Of a stretch of DNA of 64,000 nt, positions 52,483-63,020 are shown in pieces (position 1 is the first letter of the stretch; every line of letters begins with the position of its first letter). Under the pieces are notes generated by a model. The model saw only the letters and a program-made list of their open reading frames with translations. It ran no database searches and was not told where the DNA came from. Source of the DNA: Rhizopus arrhizus (lineage: Eukaryota > Mucoromycota > Mucoromycetes > Mucorales > Rhizopodaceae); contig JAKZZE010000035.1 in NCBI GenBank assembly GCA_024220505.1, positions 372,001 through 436,000 on the forward strand. The letters are read 5' to 3'. The translations under genes were made by a program, and so were the position numbers.

Positions 52483-54058
52483 TCATTGTACCGTGGAATG
52501 AATGCGTTCATAGCTACATGGGTAAATAGAATAACCTGATCGGACAACATCTTCTGCACTTCTACCTTTTGTTTCTGGTAATATAAACACAGCTATTACC
52601 GTGAGAAGCAGAAGGGTCAGACTAAATACATAAAACACATGAGCTTGACCAAGCAAGTTTCTGAGACTCAAAAATCCAGCAGAGACAATAAAATTCGAGA
52701 TCATGTTCACTGACAATCCAACAGAGCAAGCACTCGAGACGGCCTTTGTCTCTACTACTTCAGGTATCATCAAAAAGGGTATTGGGCCCAATCCGATTGC
52801 AAATGAAGCGATAAATCCAATGATTGCAAAAGCAGAAGTACGATCGTGTCCTGCTCCAATACTCCAACCTAACAAGGTCCCCATGAGAGCCATAAGACAA
52901 CTTGATGTCAAGAACAAAGTGCGACGACCGGCCCTGTCCATCAAGACGGCCGATAGGGTTGTCATGGCAAGATTGATAATAGATATATAGACAGTGATGA
53001 GACCAGACGATTCAGGGAATACGGAAGACATGATCGAAGTCGAATAAAAAATGACGGCATTGACCCCAGAGAGTTGCTGAGAGAGTTGGAGGACCAAGAG
53101 GATGAAGAGTGGTTTTCGATAATACGAGGAGGTCAGGAACTCCCAAATGGTCACCTTTGGATGGCCATCCTCAGTCCTTTGACCACCCTCAAGCAGCGGC
53201 CGTCCCTCTCTTTCTGCCAAATCCTCCTCTTCAGCAGAATTGGCCCAATCACGTTTCCAGGTGGATATCTCCTCTTCTACCTCATCCACCGGCTCACTTC
53301 TTAATCTCACCAATGCCTTTTTCGCCTTGTCAAAACCACCGGGTAAAGACGCAAGATAGCGAGGAGAGTCAACACAGAGAGGCAAGATGCATGCTTGCAG
53401 GACGGCAAGGACGATACCGACAGCCAAGATGTATCTCCAGCGAGCCAAGGTAGACCAGATCAGGCCCATGATCTGAGCGACCATGATGCCAATCACGATC
53501 GACAACTGGGTGAACGCACCAAACAGTCCCCGTCTAGACGCAGGCACACACTCTGCGATGTAGGCCGGAACGACGACCGTGACAATACCGCTGCCGATAC
53601 CTGAAAAAAATCTTCCGAGCATCATCCTGTTTGCTGTCGAGGCAAACGTGCACAGGATGGAACCCAGGCCAAGGAAGAGGTTGGTGGCCAGCAGGGTCAG
53701 TCGTCGGCCGTAACGGTCATTGAAATAAGGAGAACTGAGGGCACCCACAAGTCCACCGGCGGTTAGCATCGAGACGATAAGTGCATATTGAGAGTCTGAC
53801 ATGGGTATACATTCAGGCAGCCTGTTGACCTTAGAAGCTCCCTGACAGTGAGATATGACGGACTGAGGTGTGTTTAGTTCACCGTTATGATAACCATATT
53901 GAAATGCGCTCTTTTTTTTTTTGGGGGAGTAAATAAATGGGTAAAAATGTCTCAAAGAAGAATAAATAGTGATACTGTCTATTTTATTTTGTTTTATTTA
54001 CCAGTAATATTGTAGCTATAACAAATAGTAGATAAAGCGTCAAATGTTGGTTCGACAT
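52483..54058 (-). CDS. MFS sugar transporter (glucose-transporter type)
   Basis: Two exons: 54058-54002 (MSNQHLTLYLLFVIATILL) and 53910-52483, giving 494 residues. The short first exon supplies the start of transmembrane helix 1, which continues as SAFQYGYHNGELNTP. Family signatures are DRYGRR between helices 2 and 3, ECVPASRRG after helix 4, DSPRYL after helix 6, QLSQQLSGVNAVIFYST in helix 7, DRAGRR between helices 8 and 9, and PETKGRS at the C-terminus. Twelve hydrophobic helices fit. The 65-residue acidic central loop (SAEEEDLAEREGRPLLEGG) carries a possible LL sorting motif. It likely imports hexoses across the plasma membrane; substrate is unproven. Confidence 0.93.
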
Positions 54059-54146
54059 GAAACAATTGAAAAGAAAAAAAAAAGATGAATTTATTTCTTT
54101 TTCCCTTGTAAGCATTGTTTTATATTGCAGTTTAAATCCCCGCATT

Positions 54147-55588
54147 TTACTTTTTATTCAATACGATGGAGATCGCCTGCACCGTGTCTCCTTTAGCTTC
54201 ATCAAAGGCTTCCAGTATCCTACCGACATCTTCGTGTGGTAATACGGTTGTCATATAGTTCAGTTTTGATAGGTGCTTTTTCGAAATTTCTTTGAATGCG
54301 TCGGGCTTAAAAGTTCGGGATGGACTTGATTTGATAAAGGAGGAATGAATGACGCTGATCGAACTCCTTTCGATTGGTCGTCTGTGGACCGAGTTTGTTC
54401 TGTGACTGATGGACCTGTGACGATGATGTCTGTGCGTGGCCCGATGAGTACCGAAAACGCCTAGGATACTAACAGATCGCTTGAGTACACTGCCGGACGC
54501 ACTGTTGATCAGTAATCTGGATGGTACGTTCTCTGTCGTGTTGTCTCGCAAAGGAAACGCTTGAGATCCTCTTGATTTCCTCCAGATGTGAGAGAGAGAT
54601 CCCGTAAAGAGCATGCTTGTACTGCTGCCATAAGAAGGAAATTCAGGCAGTGGCTTTGGTCTAGGCACCGGAACATGACCTAAACATCACTTTCAATCCG
54701 TCGTACTCTTCACCCCCCCTTTCCTCATCCCACCCTATTTCATTTACCTTCTTCGAGAGCCAACAGCTTTCCTCTGGTCGACATAAACTTGATCCACCGG
54801 GCAATAGGTGACTCTACAGCGAGACATGCATCCAGTGTCTTTTCATAAAAGGACAGTCGTTCAAATATATCAGGTATACGCATCATTTCCTCAAACGTTC
54901 TTCGTATGTATCTTTGCTTTGGCTTTTCTTCTTTGGCCAGACTCATCTTTGTCGATCGCATGGATGGTGTGTACGAGAGTGCTGTCGTTCTTAAAAGGGA
55001 AGCAGTGGATGGACCATGAAATAGGGATAAAGACCTTTTGGGGCCACCGCTGTCCATCAGAGACCTGTTCACTCCTTGCAGTGAGTCTTGTCTGGTTCCT
55101 ATCTTAAAGGACAAACTGCGGGCGATGGTTGTGGAGGAGGCAGGGGATCGATGGAGAGGGTGTGCAGAGGATAAAGAACGTGTCGAACAAGATCGTTCAA
55201 CGGTCGCCTTTTCTTTTCTGATCTTGTACTGGCTCAAGACAGCCTTTCTCTGAACCTTTTTCGGCGGTGTGTCGATTTCATGAGGCTTGTGCTCCTGATC
55301 TACTATCGTTTGATACGTACTCTCTTCTCTTTTGATGCATATTGGTTTTGCATGCATCTCTTTGATTTTTCTTTCTTTAGGTACTCTCTTCTCAGTTGTA
55401 GTATTCTCTTTTTCATGAGGCACTTGAGGTCTATAGATGGCCCTGATGCTGTAGATCGAATCTATTTCATCTGGCTTGTATACTCTTTTAACCCTATCTG
55501 AGTCTCTAGACGGTGGTGTGGCTATAAAAGCATCCATTAATTTTCCGCTTGAACAAGATGAGAAAGTAGAGTACCTTTTGCATCCCAT
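54147..55588 (-). CDS. Ser/Arg-rich protein with C-terminal UBA-like motif, unknown function
   Basis: Two exons: 55588-54748 and 54679-54147, giving 457 residues, with the junction in frame (LEEG then HVPVPRP). Most of the protein is basic, Ser/Thr/Arg-rich and probably disordered, with many possible kinase sites (RSCSTRSLSS, RSLSFKIG). A helical segment (RRTFEEMMRIPDIFERLSFY) lies near residues 230-260. The last 40 residues (LPHEDVGRILEAFDEAKGD...) look like a UBA/CUE-type three-helix ubiquitin-binding fold; this is pattern-based. A histidine/arginine cluster (THRHHRHRS) is notable. No named family was recognised. The stop lies 88 bp upstream of the MFS start. Confidence 0.75.
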
Positions 55589-55864
55589 GCATCTATCAAT
55601 AACCCTACTTTACGCACTTGATCAAGTACAATTTTAAGAATAAAGAAAATAAAATAAAGTCTTCTTATTTTGTTATTATTTGTATACCTTGAGAGGTCAT
55701 TTCTTTGATAAAAAAGATAAAATATTAAAATGCTTTTTTTTTATGTTTGGAGAATTATTATTTTGTCTACTGACATTTGAACATAACTTAATATTAGGAT
55801 CAATCATATGGGAAATTTATTCTAATGAAATAAAGAAAATAGAATGCAAAATGTACTTTTTTAT

Positions 55865-57674
55865 TTAAGCTGTTTCTGGCATACCAACATCAAGATCTTG
55901 TTCTACATCTTCATGCATATGATGACTATTGCTATTGTCACTATCAGGGTATGTATATACTTTCACACAACCATCTAAGAAACAGAGTGGTGAGTTGACA
56001 ATGTAAAATTATAATATAATTTACCATCTCCACATGAAAATAACAAAGGTCGGTAAGGATGAAATATCACATCACGTACTTCCATGTCTTTTATAAACAA
56101 GAATAAGCATACATCATAAAACTGCTTTTATCGCTTACCTTGATGTTCTTTTAATATAGCAGTTACTTGCTCTGTCAGCATGTTGAAAACAAAGATTTGA
56201 CCATAAATCGTAGGTGCAAGTAAATATCTTCCGTTCGAAGTGATTTTTACTAGCCATGAATTGGAATGATAACTAACAAGTTCATTAATCATCTTTCTCC
56301 CTCCCTCTCTCTTTCTCCTTTCGTCCTACTCACTCTTCATTTTGGTATTTTTTAACTTGCTCTAATCTAAACTGTTCGCCGTCTTTGGTAGGATACACCA
56401 GTTTATGTAAAGTACATGTATTTGGCTTTGATGCTGTCGATGCAAAGATTAAGAAATGTGTTTCTTTTTTTTTTTTAAACCTATACTTACAAACCCCTTC
56501 GCTTACATCACATAGTTCTGCACCTCTACTGATAAACCAAGCATATTGACCTTCCTCTTCTTTATTCTTTTCAGCTTGCTTTAAATACAGTGATTCATCT
56601 AACCAACGAACAAACTTTCCACAATCACAATAAGATGAATAAAGATCGCTAAATGTTTGCAGCAACTGACCAGAAGGAGGATGAATAAAGCAACATGACA
56701 AGATGTCTCATGCTTACCTGTGCATTTTCAAAGTCATACAGTCTCAAATGTTCATCCACTGCTGCCATAAAATACTTATTGCCTGTGTTTGGTACAAAAG
56801 AGACTGTGAAGGCCATACAGGTAATATTGTCATCCATCTTTGTACGATCGAGCAGTGTGATCCAATCGCTTGCCATGTGCCACTTCATGATACTACCGTC
56901 TTGACTTGTCGATATATAATAATTTTCGCCCTCAAACTCCAATGCCTTGATACACAAAATTTCTTCAGTGTGACCCTCTAGTTTGGCAACGACCTTGGAC
57001 TCTGGCACGTTGAAGATCTTGATGGGACAGGGCAAGATGTGATTGTCATCATCCTCTGCCGACCAACGCTGTCTGTCCTTGAGCTTGCCTCCGACCACCA
57101 TGTGTTCATCACCGACAAATTTACCACAGTAAAACTCGTCAATGTTCTCTTCCTCTCCGTCTCTCAGCTTGTGGACCAGCGCGAAATCGTTCTCGACATC
57201 CCAAAGTTTGATGGCCCCGATGTTTGAAAAGGTCGCGAGCAGACTGCCGTCTCGGGAAAGGGCCATGCTGGTGATAGGCGCCTGGTCGTTGATCGTACAG
57301 GGGATGCCTTCGAGCGGATGGTCCTCGTTGATCGTATGAATCATGTCGGATGATTCGGCGTGAAAGGACCAATATGGATCAGGATAGGTCTCTCGCAGGG
57401 ACCGAACGCGTTCAGCCTTCCAACCCTCAGGTCCCCGTTTGACCACCACCTTGGCCTTTTTCGTTTCCTTCTTGGTCGCCTTGCGTTTTGTAAGCGTCTT
57501 TTTCTTTTGTGTCTTTTTCTTCTTCTTTTTATCTTCTTCGCTCGAAGTGCTCTGGAGTAAGTCGTCTGTTAATATATCGTCCGTGTCTTGGTCTTCTCGA
57601 CTTCCAACCGATAAATTCTCAAATTCTTCAAGGTCTGAAAGTTCTTCATAGGAAACTGTCTTTCTTCTAGGCAT
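55865..57674 (-). CDS. WD40-repeat protein with Lys-rich N-terminus
   Basis: Six exons: 57674-56718, 56665-56491, 56433-56334, 56296-56139, 56087-56025, 55974-55865, giving 520 residues with junctions in frame. The acceptor at 56296 is the least certain. The N-terminus is acidic then strongly basic (EEDKKKKKKTQKKKTLTKRK), a likely nuclear or nucleolar signal. WD-like repeats follow: ITSMALSRDGSLLATFSNIG, IKLWDVENDF, KIFNVPESKVVAKLEGHTEE, YYISTSQDGSIMKWH, KYFMAAVDEHLRLYDFE, SNGRYLLAPTIYGQIFVFN and RDVIFHPYRPLLFSCGDG. It presumably forms a beta-propeller scaffold. No specific orthologue is asserted. Confidence 0.85.
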
Positions 57675-58422
57675 AATTATTGTGGTTTACAAAATAAAAA
57701 AGTAAAAAAAAAAAGGACAAAAAAAATTATTTATTTTCGTGGTGCTTTAAATTTTTTGGCGTGATTGGCTGAAGGATTTGAGGGCCGATTGTTTCCCTCT
57801 TGCCTGTGTATTGAACAAGACGTAGACAGTGGCATACCATGCATTGGACAAAGATACTGGGTTTTATTTGTGAATATACTTTTTGGTGTCCACGCTTTAT
57901 TTCACAGCTTCTAAAAACAGCTTTCTACTGGCCTTTTTTTTTAAAAAAAATTCAAACCATTTACAAAAAAGGTTTCCAAACGTCTCCAGATTCAAACACT
58001 CCGCTTACAAGTAAAGTCTGACTGTAGGTAGCTGAAGGATTATGATGAGGAAGTGAGAAAAAGAGAGAGTTTAGATTGAAATGTTCAATCGATATGAAAT
58101 AAGTGCGGATAGTGTTGCTATCAACAGGTCTCATCCAAAACATGTTAGAGGAGGTTGTAACAAAGATTCATAGATTGTATCAAGACAAACTTGAAAGAGC
58201 AATCAGAAAAACACTTTTATTTGCCTTTTGGTTAGCATCCTTTGATGATAACAAGCTATGCAGAGTCCCTTCCCTCTGTGTTTTCACGCTCATCTGTTGA
58301 TTCACACGCTTAATTAAACAGAAAAGGAGCAGATAAATAGGATTGCTTATACAGCTTGCTAACCAAAACACAGAAGCAAAAGATATACAAATAAGTCACG
58401 TTCAATTTATATTTTTTTTTTT
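57675..58422. other. Intergenic region between WD40 and exonuclease genes
   Basis: About 750 bp. The left part is the upstream region of the WD40 gene, with A/T homopolymers. The right part is the 3' region of the exonuclease gene. Short frames of 60-65 codons on both strands lack start context or motifs. No RNA gene was seen. Confidence 0.5.
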
Positions 58423-61260
58423 TCAAACGACAAATTCTCTTTCATCCGCAATATCAATGCTCTTTGGAGACTTGTACAGTTTGTAGAGAGCCAAACCACC
58501 AAAGGCGCTGTATTCCAGCTCATGACGCCGCAACTTCTTTTCATCCCAAGGGGCATAGCCAAATGATTTATGAGACGCTTTTTCTTTCTCTTTTTTCGTT
58601 TTGCAGTATTCTTTGTAATCCGGCCAATGATTGAGATAGATGTCGACAGCCTGAGGGAAAGTCAACTGCTGGTCCTGATCAGCGATCGTAATATAGGACA
58701 CATCGATTGAGGGACCGAGGGGGAAACCGAGCCTGTCCTTGAAACTGTCTCGGATATATTCCATGAACCATATCAACCGTTTCACCTTTGGATCCGTCAG
58801 CAAATAACCCACTTTGGTCGTCGCAAGCCTATCCCGGTCCTTCAGGAGGCAGGCTTGATCCAGCACGATCGTATAAGACTCACCTGTAGTCTCCGTAGCA
58901 ATGAAGATCTGGAGTGCCTTCAACAAGACCGTGGGCTTGGTATCGTTCTTGTCGAGAGAGGTGGCATGGTACGTGATTGCAGCCAAAAAGGGTTCTGAAG
59001 GAATCTGCACCATGTCGAGTTGATCGGGTTTGTTGATGATGTGCATCGAAAGCGAATTGGGTATGTCTTCCAGATAGACATCATCCACCCACGTCGTCCA
59101 CTCTTCTTCTGTTTTCTTGGCTTTCTCTGGACCGTGTGTGTCATCATCCTCGTCATCGTCATCGTCATCATCATCATCAAATATATTGCTTACTTTAGGA
59201 CCTAAAAAACGAGATCGAATAGGAATTTGGTTCATTGGCATCTCCATCGTTCTAGGTCTTTCATCCACTGTTTCCCAGTCATCGCTTGGTATGCTCTTTG
59301 GGTCGTTCCAAGCTTTGGCTGTCGTGTTAAACTTTTTGTTGGCTTGATAGGGTGGTGTGGATGCTGTTGATGTTGCCTTTGTGTCTGTTTCGGTTGTCAC
59401 TGTCGTTTTGGTTGCTGCTGCTGTCTTTGCAGGAGAGGCCACAGGTGATTTCTTTTCAATGTCCTTTAGATCTGCATCTATGCCCTTATCCCACAAATGT
59501 TCACTTTCTTTTGCAAAGTGACTCCAACTTTCTTCTGCCAATTCATCTTTATTGACAGGTCCCCAAGTGAATTCGCCAGATTGGTCACCGACCGTAACGC
59601 GATTTTTGAGATCGGCCCTGTATCGATCCCTGCTTGGTTTTGATTGAAAGTGAGATATGTTTTGATTGGGAATCGCTGATCGGGTATAATTATTTCGAGG
59701 GCTTGTGAAATTCTGCTTGGGTGAATGAACTGAGCGAGGTGCATTTTGTCGAAAGGCTGGTTTGTTGCTGCTGCCGCGCGGAGACCGAGGTGAATCTATT
59801 CTGCGTTCATATGGCCAAGGCTTAGTCCAAGAGAGATCATCTGGGTTGGCATCTTCAAAGGTGTTGTTGTTATCCCAAGAGCCTGATTTGATAGGAACCG
59901 TAGAAGCAGAGACTGTCTTGTTCGGTTCTCCAAAGTGAACCTCGCCTTTCTTTTCATTCAATTCCTTTCGCCAGTCATCACCTGAATCACACAGTTCCAT
60001 GTCTTTTTCTTCCTCTTCAAACCAATTTAAATTATCATTACTCGCTTTGTCTTGTTTGGCTGCAGGAGACATGTATTCTTGTTTAGAACGTTTGATGGCT
60101 TCTTGGATATCTTGTATATACCGTGGATCATTGTCATCATAAAAATCATTAGTCGTGTCAGTAGAATTAGCTATGATAGCATTAGCAACAATCGACGTAC
60201 TGTTCTTTGAGCTTGAATTTCCGTTAGAAGAAAGGATCCTGATAGAACCTGGAGTGTTAGGAGGGGATTTTGTAGTGGACATCAGACTTTGTTGACTGGG
60301 AGAAGAGTTTCTGCTGATAGCCCTCTGTCTGTGCCATCGATCGACCGCTTTACGGTTGGATCCTTGAGTGACAGTATAGGGCCAGTAGTGTTCGGTCAGG
60401 GTGGGATAGTTCAGGGTAGCCTCATAGAGAGCCACGAGACAGACAACGTCAAAAACCGAGTAAACAAGAGCTTTAGCAGGTAAAGGATCCTTGGTCCAGA
60501 TACAGTCATAAGTTGAGAATGAAAATGTATCGCGAAACTGCTTGATGGTCATGAAGGACTCCAAACCTTCCCAATCAGACGCATACCTAGCCACGGCACT
60601 GTTCAGGCTAAGCTCTTCGACTGCGATAGGCTTCAATTTAGCCTGGAGATCTAACACTGAACCTAGCTCAATGTCTTTTATAAAGCACTCAATAGCCATC
60701 GCATCACCTCTGTAAGCCCATCCGATCAGGTTCACATCATCATTCTCCAGCACAGGCTTCAAGTGACGTGTGATGGCCTGAACACCCACCAGATCGACCT
60801 GGATCGCATATCCTTTTTCTTTTGAGACAGCAATTTGCAGTAGTTTAAGAACGGGCAGTTCCTTTTTGATACCCAAGAATTCACAGTCAATGGCAATATA
60901 TTGACTCCTGTAAATTTCTGGAATGATGGCTTCTAGCTGCGCCTCCGTTGTAATGGCTATAGCAGTAATAAAGTTTTGATTTCCTAATGACACGTGAATG
61001 GTCTTGTCATCTTCTTTTGTCCAATTCGGCTCCAACTCGTAATGATTGTGATTATTGTTGAATGACTTGGGTGTTTTTGTATTAAAAGATTTTAAACTTT
61101 CAAAATCTCTACCTTTTTCGACAAGTTTCCTTAACGGTTTAATTGTATCATTAATCAAGCTATTTCCTTGGTCTTCAAAAGCAGATAATAAGCCTAAAGC
61201 TGCTTCGCTTGCACATATTGTATTTTTCCAATATTGTTCAATCGTTGTTTGTAATTCCAT
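58423..61260 (-). CDS. 3'-5' exonuclease (DEDDy, RNase D/WRN-like) with second degenerate exonuclease-like domain
   Basis: Single exon, 945 residues. The first exonuclease domain has all four acidic residues and the Tyr: AIDCEF (Asp125, Glu127), WAYRGDAMAI (Asp186) and YSVFDVVCL (Tyr267, Asp271), the DEDDy set of RNase D, WRN and EXD2-like enzymes. Residues about 300-730 are low-complexity, Ser/Asn/Thr-rich with an acidic run of nine Asp near 705. Residues about 737-935 repeat the fold weakly: an RLIWFMEYIRDSF block and LEYSAFGGLALYKLY in the motif III position, with Gly replacing the Asp. It likely trims RNA or DNA 3' ends. Cellular target is unknown. Confidence 0.88.
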   Translation of the reverse strand: MELQTTIEQYWKNTICASEAALGLLSAFEDQGNSLINDTIKPLRKLVEKGRDFESLKSFNTKTPKSFNNNHNHYELEPNWTKEDDKTIHVSLGNQNFITAIAITTEAQLEAIIPEIYRSQYIAIDCEFLGIKKELPVLKLLQIAVSKEKGYAIQVDLVGVQAITRHLKPVLENDDVNLIGWAYRGDAMAIECFIKDIELGSVLDLQAKLKPIAVEELSLNSAVARYASDWEGLESFMTIKQFRDTFSFSTYDCIWTKDPLPAKALVYSVFDVVCLVALYEATLNYPTLTEHYWPYTVTQGSNRKAVDRWHRQRAISRNSSPSQQSLMSTTKSPPNTPGSIRILSSNGNSSSKNSTSIVANAIIANSTDTTNDFYDDNDPRYIQDIQEAIKRSKQEYMSPAAKQDKASNDNLNWFEEEEKDMELCDSGDDWRKELNEKKGEVHFGEPNKTVSASTVPIKSGSWDNNNTFEDANPDDLSWTKPWPYERRIDSPRSPRGSSNKPAFRQNAPRSVHSPKQNFTSPRNNYTRSAIPNQNISHFQSKPSRDRYRADLKNRVTVGDQSGEFTWGPVNKDELAEESWSHFAKESEHLWDKGIDADLKDIEKKSPVASPAKTAAATKTTVTTETDTKATSTASTPPYQANKKFNTTAKAWNDPKSIPSDDWETVDERPRTMEMPMNQIPIRSRFLGPKVSNIFDDDDDDDDDEDDDTHGPEKAKKTEEEWTTWVDDVYLEDIPNSLSMHIINKPDQLDMVQIPSEPFLAAITYHATSLDKNDTKPTVLLKALQIFIATETTGESYTIVLDQACLLKDRDRLATTKVGYLLTDPKVKRLIWFMEYIRDSFKDRLGFPLGPSIDVSYITIADQDQQLTFPQAVDIYLNHWPDYKEYCKTKKEKEKASHKSFGYAPWDEKKLRRHELEYSAFGGLALYKLYKSPKSIDIADEREFVV

Positions 61261-61872
61261 TTTTTTTTTTATTTAAAAAAAAATGAAGGAAAGGAAAGAA
61301 ACATGTAGGAAAACAAAAATGATAAAATCTTGTCAGTTTTTTTTTTTTGATGATAATTTTTGTGTGCGTGCAGGATGTGAAAAAGAGTGCTGATGATTCT
61401 GAGTATAAATAAAAAGGAGATTGCTCATTATAGAAGCCATCATCCATCTCAGTCTTTCTATTTCATAAAGAAATCTCAGTTTCTTCATACCAAATTAGCT
61501 TATAGACTGAATAGACAAATAAGAAAGGTGAAGACTGATGATGTCAAGTATCAGAATAAACCGCAGTAAATCAAAATAGACTTTTGTTTTCCAAAAGAAA
61601 AAGATCCTTGCTGCGACGACTAGATTTAAATAAGAGTCTGTCAACTGATAAATACAGGTCAGTTTAGATTTAATCGTAAGAGAAAATCTGGAATAATAAA
61701 TTGTATAAAAACAATTGTTCAATTTAATTTCAATTACTGCATCATTTTTTTTTTTATATAATAAAATGACGTAAAAAGGGCCCTTTTTTTTTCTCTCTCT
61801 CTTTCTCTCTTTCTTTTTCTTTTTCTTTTTTTTCTATTTCTTTCTAGGTTTTTTTTAAATGTCAAGATAATA
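61261..61872. other. Divergent intergenic region with homopolymer tracts
   Basis: The upstream regions of the exonuclease gene (minus) and the Myb gene (plus) share this 610-bp interval. It contains a T-rich run at 61336-61350, and a (TC)n and T-rich tract at 61787-61860 that ends right before the Myb start. Such pyrimidine tracts are plausible promoter elements. No gene was recognised. Confidence 0.5.
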
Positions 61873-62347
61873 ATGGACAAGGAAATAGAATTAGAAGAGA
61901 TAAAGCATAAAGTAACGTAGTTTTAAAGGATAAATAAATAAATAAATTACATGTTGCATAAAAACACATAAAAAAATAGTAAACTTTATTGCTTCTAGAT
62001 ACTTACACATAATAAACCAGCACAATGGAGATTGGATTTAATACCTTTGTATGGATCAAGATATGATACAAAATCATGGACAATATATAATAATATGGTG
62101 CCTATTACATCTCATATACAATATCCTGTAAGATTATATCATTCAATAGACCACAATAACCAATCTATATTAGTGGCATCCTAATCCTTTAGGTGTAGAT
62201 GATAATTTAGAAAAGAGTTTAAGAGAATCTCATGAGAGAGAAAGATATTTAGAACGTATTATTCAATCACAAGCAAATCAATTAAAAGAAACAACAGTTC
62301 AAAATGCATTAAACACATTAGAAAATATTTACTTGTATAATGTAAAG

Positions 62348-62380
<33 letters not shown>

Positions 62381-63020
62381 ACGCAGTAATGATAGTTAAT
62401 ATATTATTTAGCAAAATGAATTAAAAATACATCATTCAAATCAAGTGGATAAACTTAAAAGTCAATTGAATATTTTATCGAGAAAAAAAGATAAACTAGA
62501 CGTCATCATAAACCACTTGAATCGTCTGGAAAGCATAAATGAGGTAACTCAATCCAAACATAAACAGAGATACTAACATAAACAATAGAATGATGATGAT
62601 TGGTCTATGGAAGACAGAACGAGCTTATTAAGAAAATTAAGGTTAAATGAATTAAGATTGGCTGTGAAAAATGTTGAATTAGAAGCACTTGTTCATAAAC
62701 AAAACAATGATCATCCACCTACAAATAATAATTTGACCAATTTAAGTTTGTTGGCTGATAAGCTATTACAACAAGATCATAACAAACGTCTACTGGATGA
62801 AGAAGACGACAACCATCATAAAAGATACAAGTTGACAACAGAAAAAGATTGGACAGAAAAAGAAGATGAATTGCTATTAAGATTAATACAAAAGTCTGGT
62901 ATAAAAGATTGGCAGCTTATATCAACAAACTATTTCCCACATCATACACCACTCGAATGCTTTCAACGCTATCAAATCATGAGCAAAAGATTACCTTCTA
63001 TTTCTGCATTATTAAAATAA
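61873..63020 (+). CDS. Myb/SANT-domain protein with coiled coil
   Basis: Five exons: 61873-61911, 61999-62127, 62174-62341, 62412-62543, 62589-63020, giving 299 residues, all junctions in phase 0. It starts MDKEIELEEIKHK. A segment with QWRLDLIPLYGSRYDTKSW follows, then a long charged coiled coil (residues about 80-180: LERIIQSQANQLKE, KLKSQLNILSRKKDKLD). The C-terminal Myb/SANT repeat is DWTEKEDELLLRLIQKSGIK ... CFQRYQ, with the three spaced aromatic/hydrophobic positions (W, W, F). DNA- or chromatin-binding is likely. The layout, a coiled coil before a single SANT repeat, resembles SNAPc-type or other transcription-complex subunits, but the orthologue is not determined. Intron 3 contains a run of about 28 T. 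Confidence 0.8.

Noticed and set aside
53109..53604. Plus-strand frames opposite the MFS transporter
   Set aside because: They lie antisense to clear transporter motifs and follow from its codon composition.
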